IMG/VR virus record: IMGVR_UViG_3300028595_000002
Coordinates: 1-50,015 of that record
Reading direction: 5' to 3' (one strand)
Source: a virus
DNA length: 50,015 nucleotides
Both the position numbers and the translations under genes were made by a program. The notes beneath the pieces are model-generated. The model saw only the letters and a program-made list of their open reading frames with translations, did no database searches and was not told the DNA's origin. The stretch's first letter is position 1. Each line of letters opens with the position of its first letter. Below are positions 1 to 10,021 of this stretch, one piece after another.

Positions 1-52
1 GTGCCACTATCACTCCAGTCTGAACCAAGTTGAGAACCATCTAAATATGCCT
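1..52. repeat. Terminal overlap, left copy
   Basis: Bases 1-52 are identical to 49964-50015. They lie inside one open gene that keeps its frame through the joint, so they are most simply the overlap left when a circular assembly is written as a line. Confidence 0.9.
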
Positions 53-1739
53 TTACAGTCCCTGAAGATCTAGATAGTCCAATATGTTTCCAAGCTCCAG
101 TTCCAACTGTGCCAAAATCGTGCAGTGTGTCATCTATTTCTACCAACAATCCATTCCCAGAACTTAATGCAATCCTATTTGAGTTTGGGGTTGAGCTATC
201 TGAAATAACCCCGCCGGCACTAGAACTGTTTAAATAAATCCAGAAATCTATTGCAAAATCACCAGAAAGAGAGAAATCTGTTGAAGTTGGTGCGGTTAAA
301 TAATATAAGTCGGAACTCCCTCCAAAATTCATCACTTGATCAATGCTCGTTCCTGTAACTGTTTCAGTTGTTGCCGTTACGTTGCCACCAACATTTGTGA
401 TAGTGTGAGGGGAGTCCGCCCCATTATAAGAATAATCAACAAAATCATTATCGTTCAAAGCCAAAACAGTGGAGTCGTTGATTTCACCTAACCCACCCAA
501 AAAATGCCCACTTGTATCTGCAGTATCAACTACAAATTTAGTAATAGTTCCTTTCGCATCTTCGAAGTCCCATTTAGCAGAATAGGCATCTGAAATTATA
601 TCAGTTGTATCTGCATTAGATATTACCACTTTCTCATCTATAGTTATAGTCTTTGCTTCTAATTCTACTGTTCAATCATCTACTACATCTTCAAAAACTT
701 CTTGACTTACTCAGCTTCCTCAACTAGCAGTAGACGATATTTCTATCTCATTATTTACTGTTGTTGTTACCGTTATATCTGTTCAAGCTTTTATTTTTTT
801 TAGTTCTAAATCTACTCAAGTCTTTTGTAGATATACTCATTCTCAACTTGTTCAAACATTGCTAGCAGTATTACTTTCTCAACTTCATCAAGTAACCCAA
901 GCTGTTCAATTATAGCTTCTTATTGTATCATCTGTAGAATTCCAATATATATCTCATTCTTGTCAAGCTCCGTTAGCTGTTTCATAAGCATTATCGTCTG
1001 CATACACTTCTAAAGAAATAGCAGCTCCACTTCATCAAGCACCTACTTCACTTTCTGTTCAAGTAGAGTCTTTGGTATAAATCTTAGTAGTTCATCAGTC
1101 GTTTTTAGCATATATTTTTATACTATCAGCAGTTGGGTTTGCAATTACGGTTTGTTCTGATAATTGAATTTGTCCATCAATATGTTTAACTCCTTCAATG
1201 GTTACGCCTGTATCTGTGTTTTCCTCTGAAATAGTGTCGGTCTTTACGCCTGCGGAAAATGTTTTTTCGCCTGTTAATGTTTCTGCTCCTGCCAAGTGAA
1301 CAACGCTTGTATCAATGGCTTTTTCTGTGTCTAACTCATCAATAGCCCCTTGTACTGTTGTCGCTACAATATTTCCTGCTGAGATATTGCTTACTTGTGT
1401 TGCGGTTACTGAGTGCGGATTTGTTGTGCTGTCAATGTGTGTTTGTACCTCTAGTGCGGTTTTCGCATTTCCTGCTCCATCATCAATGCTTTCGGCTTTA
1501 TCAACAATATTATTCGCTGTTGTATCATAAACCGCCTTCGTCATATCTCCACTACCTGAGCCGACTTCACTTTCCGTACCAGATGAATCTTTGCTGTATA
1601 GCTTAGTAGTACCGCCATCATCTTTAGCGTATATCTTTAAGCTATTGGCTGAAGGATTACTAATCGCTGTTTGTTCAGAGACTTGTATTGCTCCGTCTTC
1701 TACGATTAGCCCCTTCTTAATCTTAAATTCATTACTCAT
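1..1739 (-). CDS. LamG fibre protein 2, N-terminal part (continues at 49963)
   Basis: First 1739 bases of a gene that continues across the joint of the circle to a TAA at 48256-48258; the whole product is about 1148 residues. The ATG at 1737-1739 follows the TAA of the preceding fibre gene by 9 bases. The first ~215 residues are a shaft-like module with the recurring motif IYAKDDGGTTKLY, a stretch also present in fibre 1. Next comes a TGA-rich segment (about 690-1094), then a LamG / concanavalin-like domain around residues 470-600 (motifs such as DFAIDFW and GAWKHIGLSR). Bases 1095-1739 and the LamG part have no TGA codons although glycine is frequent, unlike neighbouring genes. Its place between the capsid and connector genes suggests a head-attached fibre or decoration protein; a tail fibre is possible. 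Carbohydrate binding is inferred from LamG. Confidence 0.8.
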
Positions 1740-1748
1740 AGTATTAAA

Positions 1749-4700
1749 TTACATTTTATAAACTTTTATATCTTGCGTAGAGCCAGTTTTATTAGTTACT
1801 ACCCAAGTTTGTACTCAATCTTGCCATCATGTGGCAGAGATATCAAATCCGTTTACCGCCCCTGACTCGTATACATTTGTTGAGTAATTCAAAACCCCAT
1901 CATAATTAAAGGAAAGAGCGGATACTTGAGGGCTTGAGCCTTCATTTGTTGTTTTTAATGAAACTGCAATGTCAATATCATCTGCTACACTCCAAGCATC
2001 GTTCCATATTGTGTCACTAATAGCGTTAAATTGTGTTCCTGTTTGTTGGTTAGCTGTTACAGTTACGGCTTCTGAGATTGCTGCGTTTTGTTCATTTATA
2101 TTTGCGACTGTCCAAGTCTCTGCTCCGCTTGCTCCTGTATTGTAGCACCAAACTCATTCTGTCTCTCAAGTTATTGCATTGCTATTTGAGGCGATATTTC
2201 TCCAGGCTGTATCAGAAGTATCGTAAATTTGGAAAGTTACTTTGTCATCAAATGAAACTGAATAAAAAGCACTTTGACCTGCTGTTGCTTCTGTTACTGT
2301 TCCTGAGTTTAAATCATCCCAAGCAGTAGTGTTAAATTGTCCTGTTGTGCTTGTTACTGCTGTGTAAGTTTGATTTTCTGGTGATGAACCTGCTGTGTAA
2401 GACTCGGTAGGCACTGTGATTGTTGCTCCTGTCCAGCCCCTGTCTGTTCCTTTGGAAATTCTAAACTCATCTATATATCCTAAAAAATCAGAAACGTTGA
2501 CAGAAGGAGAAGTCCCAATTTGTAACGGGTCACCTGAAAAGTGAACTGGTGTTGATACACCATAATCAGTTTTGTTATATGTTCTTGTCCCATTGATATA
2601 AAAATTAATACTCCCGCCATCTCTGACTAATACTAAATGATTCCAACTGTTAGCAATAGCTGTTCCTACATCTACTGCTGCTATTACAAAAGTTCCAGAG
2701 GTAGAAGCTATCCATAATTTAATTGTTGTGCCATCGTGCATTAATATGATTCCATCAGAGTCAGTATTATTTCTAAAATTAAAAAGAGAGTGTAAGCCTG
2801 CTGGGAAACTACTGTATACCAAAAAATCAATTACAAAATCATCAGTTCCCCAGTTGTAATCCGCACTATTAGCAACGCTTAAATAATCCCCAGTCCCATC
2901 AAAATACATTGAAGTTGCACCGAAACCGAATTTTTTTTGGTCTGTTGTGTGAATCGCACCGCTTCTTGTAATTGTGTGAATTGTTCCACCAACCGAAGTA
3001 TCTTCAAAATCAGTATCACCATCAAAAGTATCTGACTGAATTAAAAGTTTTGTGTAGCTATCATTTCCTGCTGCACCATCACTTGTCAATTTAATTACAT
3101 CATCAACCATATTTGCCCCTCGTATCCAGTCAACATCATACTCACCTGTTGCTAAGGTTGCAGTAGTTCCGTCGTTGATTGAAAAAGCTACTTCATCAGT
3201 TGCTTCTCCGTCGTCGGTGATTGTGTTGATTGTGTAGGTTTTGTTGGTGTCGCCATTGATTTGGAAGTTTACATTTTCAATTACACGAGGTTCTGTGTTT
3301 CCTGAGCCGAGGGTGACTGGTGCTGTTGAGGTGTATGCTTCTGTTGGCACTGTAATGGTTGCTCCTGTCCAGCCTCTATCTGTATTTTGAGATATTCTAA
3401 ACTCATCAATATAACCATTAAAATATTGAGTATATGTTGAGACAGTATTTTTCCATGCACCAAGTGTTACCCCGTAGTCTGCTAAACCAAAAACAGTGGG
3501 GGGGGTTGAATCAACATCTATATCCCCGTCTATGTATGTTTTAAAAGTTGTGGCAGTTTTTACAATTGCGTAATGATGCCAATTGGTGTCATTTATAGAA
3601 ATGCTTCCACTATAAGAAGACCAAGAACTTGCACCTAAACCATTCCCAAAATAAACATCTATCTCATTTGATGTACTGTCTAAATATGGAGTGAATGTTT
3701 GTCCTGTGCTATATCCAATACTGAACAATTGCTCACCTACTGAGGTTCTCGTCCTTTTAAACCAAAAGTCAATTACCCATTCGCTATTAGCATTTAAATT
3801 AAAATCTGCATTTGGGCTCACTGATAAATAGTCATCTCCGTCAAACTGTATTGAAGTCGCCCCAAAGTTAGCTGTATCATGTGCATTCGTTGTTTCGTGG
3901 TGTGTGTCTGTGCCTCATGCAGAAATCCCACTTGTATGATCAGTTCCTCCAACACTGGTATCAGTAAAAGCGGTTGAACCGTCAGTCGTGTCTGACTGGA
4001 TTAAAAGCACTGTATCGCTATCATTTCCTGTCCCTATTATTGCAAAATGCCCACTTGTATCTGCAGTATCAACTACAAATTTAGTAATAGTTCCTTTCGC
4101 ATCTTCAAAGTCCCATTTAGCTTCATCTGTATCTGATATAATATCATCTGTAGATGATGAAGATTCCAAAACTTTTTTAGTTACACCTACTACAAAATTA
4201 CAAGAAACACTAACAGAATCATCATTAGCAACTGAATTAAAAGTTTCTATCCCTGATAGCCCCCCTCCTGTTGTTGAGGCGGTTATCTCTATCTCATCAC
4301 CCGTGCTAGTAACTGTTGTATTTAGTCATGCCTTGATCTTTTTGAATTCTAAGTCAACACCGTTTTTTTGTTTAAAAATTCCTTCTCCTGCTGTTCCTAT
4401 ATTAGAAACAGTGTTTGCCTCTCCAGAACCACCTCCCCCACCGTTGTCATCTACATACCCTTGAGTGGCTATTTTGTCATTATTAGAAGTTCCTGTCGCT
4501 ACACTTGAAAGTAAATCAGAAGAATTTAGTTTTATTCATGATGTAAAATCTTTTTCCCCTGCGACTGCCTCATTTCATGTTAATGCGACTGCTCCTGCCT
4601 GTGTCGCCGTTACTGAATGGGGGTTGCTAGTACTATCTAAATGCCCCCTTAAATCTGAGGCTGTCACTTCATTCGCATTTCCAGTATCTAACGCCGTATC

Positions 4701-5960
4701 ACTTCCCTGTGTGTGTTTTTTAGATATGGCGTCCGCTAAGTCTGTATCTGCCTTGATGGTTGCTAAATCTAAATGAGTCGTTGTATCTTCTAAATGTGTT
4801 TTTATCTCTAAGGCTGTTTTAGTATTACCCGCTCAATCATCTACGCTTTCTGCTTTATCTACGATGTTATTCGTATTAGTATCGTAAGTAGATTGTAGCA
4901 TATCTCCTGCCCCTCATCCTCAAGCATTGTCATCAACATATTTTTTAGTGGCTGGGTGATTATCTAGGGTTGGGGTGTATACGTCAGTATTATCTAATTC
5001 TAGTACATTTGATTTGTCTGATTTTAGATCCAATGCGTTTTGTAGGTCTGTTTGAGATGATAGCGTTCAAGTTATGCCTCCCCAAGTCCCTCAAGTTGTA
5101 CCTCAATCTTCCCCATCTATTTTTATTCTCTTTACCTTAACTGACCGATCATCACTTAAAGTAGTAGCTAATAATCTAACATTATTTGAATCTATATCTA
5201 CAGAGAACGCCAAATCGCTTGTGTCTCAAATGTCTGTAGTTAATTGTTCGTTGAATTCAACTGTATCTCATGTCCCGTCCCAAGCACTCATTATTGTACC
5301 TGTTCTTAAATTTGCCCCTTTCTTTACAACATAAAGCCAATGACAAGCCTCTACGTCAGTGTCAGCGAAAGTGTCAATTATTTCTGTTCAAGTATCTATA
5401 TCTAAGTTTTTTGCTCCTTCTAATCAAAATCATGTAATACTTACTCCTCCTCCCCCAGAACCTATCTCTGTTTCTGTTCATGTAGAGTCCTTTTGATAAA
5501 GCTTCGTAGTCCCTCAATCATCTTTAGCGTAAATTTTAATATTGTCAGCTTGGGGAGTATCAATTGTAGTTTGTTCGGTTAGTTGTATCTGTCCATCTAT
5601 AATCTTAACTCACTCTATCGCCACCCCTGAATCTGTAGTTAGCTCATTAATCGTATCTGTAGTAATCGTTTCTGTATACAATCTCCAATCAGTAGGATTT
5701 GTACTAGGCTGTGAATTTGTATTGATTGTTAGTGATAAGTAAATTTCTCAATTATAATTTACCATATCTCAAGCAGAGTAGGATTCTAAAGAATCCCAAG
5801 ATCACATTCTAGTTCAACTAACTCAAACTGCTGTTATATTTGCTATTTCATATACTCAACTAGCATTTACCTTTACGTATTTTCAAGCATCAGCCGTGGT
5901 TGGTTTAGGTGTGTCCCCCTCTCTAAGTTTTCATAGTAAAGGATCAAATTTGCTTCACAT
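1749..5960 (-). CDS. Giant LamG fibre protein 1
   Basis: A 1403-residue protein, open only if TGA is sense. Start ATG at 5958-5960, with an in-frame stop just upstream at 5964-5966. The N-terminus (MGSKFDPLLWK) leads to a small aromatic-rich module (YSAGDMVNYNGEIY) resembling chitin-binding type 5/12 modules. Then come shaft repeats sharing IYAKDDGGTTKLY and 'NTTVTSTGDEIEI'-like strands with fibre 2 and with the tail fibres at 35027-38408. Two LamG-like domains lie at about residues 700-870 and 1015-1190. A C-terminal domain is nearly identical to that of fibre 2. The part encoded by 2169-3914 has no TGA, while flanks use TGA freely, so the LamG modules look acquired. The gene lies between small capsid-associated genes and fibre 2, hence probably a head fibre; receptor or polysaccharide binding is inferred. 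Confidence 0.85.
1950..2390. repeat. Fibre C-terminal paralogous segment, copy 1
   Basis: About 440 bases closely match 48450-48895 and encode the same C-terminal fibre domain. At matching glycines the copies differ by codon: TGA here at 2154-2156 and 2166-2168 against GGG and GGA there, and GGA here at about 2037 against TGA at 48544-48546. Confidence 0.85.
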
Positions 5961-5969
5961 AATTTAAAT

Positions 5970-6215
5970 TTATGAATAAGATAAAATAGCCCTATCATCC
6001 CAAACATTATCCATGACAATATTTCAATCAGCATAATTTCATAAAGTCATATTCCCCGATATATCATAGGTAAATTTCTTAATCCTAAAAAGAGGTTCTG
6101 TCGTTTTTAAAGAATCTCAAGGCAAACACTCTCAAAAATATATAGCGTTATTGCTAGCATCATAATCGTACAATTGACAATATTTACTAGCATCTATCAT
6201 ATTATTTCAAAACAT
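5970..6215 (-). CDS. Small virion-region protein, 81 aa
   Basis: Starts MFGNNMIDASKYCQLYD and ends in a tryptophan/aspartate-rich stretch (DNVWDDRAILSYS). ATG at 6213-6215, TAA at 5970-5972, 9 bases before the fibre 1 gene. Three glycines or more are TGA. I do not recognise the family. The position directly before a giant fibre gene suggests a fibre-attachment or capsid-accessory protein, but this is only context. Confidence 0.75.
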
Positions 6216-6272
6216 ATTTAATTATTATTAATAATTTTAATGAAGCCCTCCTTAGAGGACTCTATAAAACTA
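6216..6272 (-). terminator. Possible weak terminator after capsid genes
   Basis: The minus strand reads a short C/T-rich and G/A-rich inverted repeat (TCCTC..GGAGG) followed by an A/T-rich stretch. The stem is only 4-5 bp, so this is a weak call. Such an element could lower expression of the fibres relative to capsid protein. Confidence 0.3.
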
Positions 6273-6524
6273 CTAATCAGCGTTGGTTGAAGTTACTTTA
6301 TACCAATCTGCATCTGCTCAAGCATTCGCAATCTTTTGATACATTCTATCATCTGATAAATATAAACTTCCTACTGGAACATCGTCTCATAAATCAGCTC
6401 TTACATTTGCTCTTGTATCTCTACTTCAATAGTAGATATACTTACCATCTCATAAGATGAAGTAATTTGATTTATAATCCTTAGTTCCTCAAGCATAATT
6501 AGTGGAATGATCTATTGTGTTCAT
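6273..6524 (-). CDS. Small capsid-associated protein, 83 aa
   Basis: ATG at 6522-6524, TAG at 6273-6275; overlaps the end of the preceding 63-residue gene by 13 bases, so probably translationally coupled. The C-terminus (MYQKIANAGADADWYKVTS) resembles the ends of small proteins found after capsid genes in many phages, where a short β-rich protein decorates the head. Several glycines, for example in YAGGTKDY, are TGA. Function is inferred from position only. Confidence 0.75.
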
Positions 6525-6703
6525 TTTCTCTTTTTAGTAGATATTTTCTTTTTCTTAGGCTCTTCGATAGCTTCTACATTTGGATTTCTACGTAATACCT
6601 CAATAATTTTTTCATCTTCTGTATTGAAATATCCAAACACATCAAACCTTATCATCTGACCCCTTATGTCAACTACATAAAACTCTTTAGCTTTAAACCT
6701 CAT
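6512..6703 (-). CDS. Small basic-tailed protein, 63 aa
   Basis: Starts MRFKAKEFYVVDIRGQMIRF and ends with a lysine-rich tail (EPKKKKISTKKRKGTQ). Read with the standard code it would stop at the TGA at 6521-6523; with TGA as glycine it runs three residues further to TAG at 6512-6514. It starts 2 bases after the capsid gene stop. The size, position and 'eVLRRNPNVEAIEE' pattern fit small head-completion-type proteins that follow capsid genes, but I cannot name the family. Confidence 0.75.
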
Positions 6704-6704
6704 A

Positions 6705-7838
6705 TTACATTGCTAAGTCTTTAATATAAACATGTGAATTACTAGCGTTCTTGATTTGTAGAGTATATTCTCAAAGGATTCTCTGACTCCAGTAATCTGA
6801 TCCATTAGGAGTAGCATCTTCTGATGAAAATTGTCTATTCTGTAAAGGTACTAGACTAATTTTTGTCGGATCTATTATCGATATCAAGTTCTTATCAAAG
6901 TTTCTGCTAACTACTATATTAGATAGATTACCTAAATCACTTACAAAAGAAGTTACATAAGCCCCTGCTGTTGTTTCTGATCTAGTAATTATTGGATTAT
7001 TACCACTGGTATTAAACGCACTTATTTTTCTTGCTTGTATAGGATGACAAACTATAGTAGATAAATTATCTGCTCCATTTCACATTCATAATTCTATAGC
7101 ATTGTTTATCATAGTCATAGTTAATGCTCATGATGAGCCATCTATCACATTTCAAGATCCTTGTTTCAAAAACCATAACCAACCTCACATGGTTCAAGCT
7201 GTCGTTGCATCTCTTTCAACCCTAGGCATATTCACAGTAGTGTTAACCATATCATATGCGAGATTCTGTAACTGCCTCATTATCTGATAATCCATAGCGG
7301 TATTAATACCGTATTTCTTTACTTCCAAAGAAGTTTTAGAAATCTTGGCTGTTCTGTCAAATATTTGAGTATAGTTATATTCCACACTTGGCTCATATCC
7401 ATTATCTGGGTCTGCATCAGTCGCCTCGTTCTTAGGTCTAGCCATTAAATATACCATAGTACCACTTAATAGGTTCTCATCACTTGAACCACCATAAGCA
7501 GTCACTGCGAACTTGTCATTAGTAGTTATAGCTCCAACCTTACCTATTAAGGTACTAGGTGCTCAAGTAGCCTTTTCAAATCTTACAATATCCCCTTCTT
7601 TTAATCAAGAAGTAGAAGAGATATCAATTTCTCCATCTGCTGCAGTATGGTCTTGATCCATAGTCCAGCTAGTGGGACTTACTACATCTTCTAACCATTC
7701 ATGTTTTGTGGATGTCGCTACTCATCCTGTTCCTATCAGATTTACTAGTATTGGATCATTCTTTATTACCATCTCAAAAGCATCTGATAAATCTCTTTTG
7801 ACATTAGAATAATCGTAACTTAATTGTTTACCTGCCAT
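6705..7838 (-). CDS. Major capsid protein, SU10/DUF5309 type
   Basis: A 377-residue protein. The central region has the pattern of the SU10 / DUF5309 capsid family (an HK97-fold shell protein): YTQIFDRTAKISKTSLEV, a tyrosine-glycine turn, then a glutamine/arginine-rich helix (YQIMRQLQNLAYDM) and a glycine-rich GGWLWFL segment. ATG at 7836-7838, TAA at 6705-6707. It follows the scaffold gene by 16 bases, the classical order. At least ten glycines are TGA, several in conserved turns, so a standard-code reading would destroy it. It should form the icosahedral shell; the family call rests on motif memory plus gene order. Confidence 0.88.
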
Positions 7839-7854
7839 TATTAAATTTTAAATA

Positions 7855-8400
7855 TTAATCTAATTTTTTAGCATTCGATATAAGATACATTAAATCCCCT
7901 CATTTTTTCGCCTTCTCAAAATCATCTGTTTTTATCTCCTTAGAAACCTCTTTAGTTCTAGTATCAAAATCTGGTTTCTCTATTGAAATTTTACTTAAGA
8001 ACTTAACTTGTTTCTCTAGGTTTAGATCATCGTAAATATCTCTATACTCATCTAAAGTTTTTCATAATTTACTCTCTAGTTCTTCTTTTGTCTTTTCTAG
8101 CTTCTCAGTCTTTGTTTGGATATAATTATCATATAGCTTTGCCTTTTCTGTTAATTCGTTAATTAATCATTCTTTTTCTTCTAATAACTTTTCATATTCT
8201 CATTTCTTTTTTCTTTCCTTATCTTCTAAGCCTTGTTTATACTTCCTTAATTCTTCTAATTCCTTCTGCTCTTGCTTCCTCTTATCTCTCTCTTGCTTAA
8301 TAGCAATCGTCTTATTTCTTTCTATTTCTTTTAATTTCTCATAATCCTCTTTACTAACTGTTGTTTCTTCTGCTACTTCTTCCTTTATTTTTTCATTCAT
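7855..8400 (-). CDS. Capsid scaffold protein
   Basis: A 181-residue, highly charged, mostly helical protein. Residues 1-110 are a long predicted coiled coil rich in Glu and Lys (KEDYEKLKEIERNKT and similar), and the C-terminus is a short hydrophobic-basic helix (LMYLISNAKKLD). This is the look of DUF4355-type phage scaffolds, which fill the procapsid and bind the shell through a C-terminal helix. It lies directly before the capsid gene. TGA at 8200-8202 would cut it to 66 residues in the standard code; read as glycine it is full length. Confidence 0.85.
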
Positions 8401-8461
8401 ATTATATAATTACATTGTAAATTTTACGTTCCACAACGGAAAACGTCTTAGTCCAATATAA
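8401..8461 (-). promoter_or_regulatory. Leader of the scaffold-capsid transcript
   Basis: About 60 bases between the 8462-8489 promoter and the scaffold ATG. They contain an imperfect stem (ACGTTCC near 8427 facing GGAAAACGT near 8437). A stable 5' hairpin could protect a strongly expressed capsid message; this is inference. Confidence 0.4.
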
Positions 8462-8489
8462 AATATAATAAGTCTTTAGAGGATGTCAA
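8462..8489 (-). promoter_or_regulatory. Promoter for scaffold and capsid genes
   Basis: The minus strand reads TTGACA, a 16-base spacer, then TATATT: a near-consensus sigma-70-type promoter about 60 bases upstream of the scaffold start. It lies inside the 3' end of the small membrane-protein gene. Confidence 0.65.
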
Positions 8490-8492
8490 GTT

Positions 8493-8612
8493 TTATAAGT
8501 ATCTAATTGCTATTAAAATAATCAAGAAAATATATAATACAATATTGGCAATGGAAAACAAAATAATTAAAAGATCAGTCTTAGTTTCGATTAGATTGCG
8601 GACTCTGTTCAT
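8493..8612 (-). CDS. Tiny membrane protein, 39 aa
   Basis: Sequence begins MNRVRNLIETKTDLL and continues as one strongly hydrophobic helix (IILFSIANIVLYIFLIILI), a single predicted transmembrane segment with a positive N-terminus. ATG at 8610-8612, TAA at 8493-8495; it overlaps the last 32 bases of the portal gene in another frame. Overlap with the portal and the clear membrane pattern support a real gene, but there is no family to name. Confidence 0.5.
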   Translation of the reverse strand: MNRVRNLIETKTDLLIILFSIANIVLYIFLIILIAIRYL

Positions 8613-9963
8613 CGTCCTGTCCTTGAATTGTATTTTTTGAGCCGGTTTGTTGATCTGTAATTTGTTCATTTTTTGTTATTAATTTTAAATCTTCATTAAT
8701 TCTAGATACTTCCATATCTGTATCTTGGTCTGTGAATCATAAATACCTTTGTATAGCTGTAAATCTACTTATTATCTTTGCTTCCCTTGCTGTCGCTAAC
8801 TCCTCTACTAGTTCGGTATCTGATTTAGGTATTACATCTTCAAAGAAAATCTTTAATTCAGTTTTATCTCATCTTAGGTTTAGTTGTCACTCTTCTATTA
8901 GTACTATAAGTATTTGCTCTAGGGTTTTTGTAAATCTATCTCTAATTTCTTTTATAGCCTTAATAAACGCACCTTGCAAGATACTTCTACTAGTTCAACT
9001 TATTGCTCAAGTGTCATGTTTGATACCGAAAAAATCTACAGGAATACCAGTAATTCACGCTATCTTTCTTATTTGTTTTTCCTCATATTCCAGAGCTTTT
9101 TCTATTAATTGATTTTGATTATTTACAAACTCTATCCCTCATACTTCGTCATTGGTTGCTACTATCCTTCCTACCTTATCTATATCAACCAGTCAATTAC
9201 TATCTATCGCATAATCTGGAATTGCTATATTTTTGAAAATAGTATATTGTGAAGTATGCTTTAAGAACTCCGACTCAAACATAGCTATCTTTCTATCTAC
9301 TGAATATGTTAATTGAACTATCTTCTCTAAAATAGACTGGGGGTAATGTATATTCTTAGCGGAGGTATCTTTAGTCACAAATAAGGTATTTATATCCAAA
9401 CCAGTAACCACCTTATCTTGTAGGTTCGATGTGTCTTTTAGTGTATTTAAAGGCACTCTATCTCACTTCTTGTAGTCGTATTGGTTAGGTAGTTTGTATA
9501 ACTCATTATCAATATATCATTCTCAATACACTTGCTTGAGGATATAGTAATTTTCATCCTCATTGTTCGTATCTAGATATAAAGTATATACCCTATGCTC
9601 TTGATTATAGTAAACATAATTATCAGATTGAATATATTCAACCTTTAATTCACCTTGATCTCTTATCAATACTAATAAAGAATAGCCAAAAATTACAAAA
9701 TCTTTTATGCTGTCACATAAATTAATTGAAAAATCTATTTTAGGGTCTCATACATAATTTGCTAAAGTATTAGGCACTACAGTAAAAATTCAACTTCCAA
9801 CATTCATTAATTGAGTCATTGAGTCAGTTTTGAAAAACTTATCTTTTAAATATTGGTAGTTCTCATCAGTCGTATCTTTTAGGTAATCTCAAGTATAATA
9901 ATTCCTTAACTTAGCATTGTTAGTTAGTATGTCTTGTTCATAAGAACTCATAATAGTATTCAT
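8581..9963 (-). CDS. Portal protein
   Basis: A 460-residue protein of the SPP1 gp6-like portal family: mixed α/β N-terminal half, then the pattern 'EYEEKQIRKIAGIPVDFFG' followed by GAISGTSRSIL and a long amphipathic helix (KAIKEIRDRFTKTLEQIL), as in the portal stem and wing. The dodecameric portal is the DNA gate and docking site for terminase and tail. ATG chosen at 9961-9963; an internal ATG at 9949-9951 is a second possibility and neither has a strong ribosome-binding site. TAA at 8581-8583. It follows terL by 58 bases and precedes scaffold and capsid, the normal order. Confidence 0.88.
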
Positions 9964-9984
9964 CTGCTTTGATTATTAATAATA

Positions 9985-10017
9985 TCTAATAAATAATTTA
10001 TTTTGCTGTTTTGTCAA
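9985..10017 (-). promoter_or_regulatory. Possible portal promoter
   Basis: The minus strand reads TTGACA (10012-10017), about 16 bases, then TATTTA. The -35 is perfect and the -10 is weak. It sits in the short gap between terL and portal. Confidence 0.4.
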
Positions 10018-10021
10018 GTTT

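Noticed and set aside
1-52. Physical direct terminal repeat for packaging
   Set aside because: 52 bases inside an open reading frame is far shorter than usual terminal repeats and fits an assembly overlap better.
2166-3821. A separate 551-codon minus-strand gene
   Set aside because: It appears separate only because TGA is taken as stop and GTG/TTG as start. With TGA as glycine it is the middle of one 1403-residue gene.
3988-5742. Several plus-strand frames of 66-158 codons
   Set aside because: Antisense shadows of the giant fibre 1 gene, without starts or motifs of their own.
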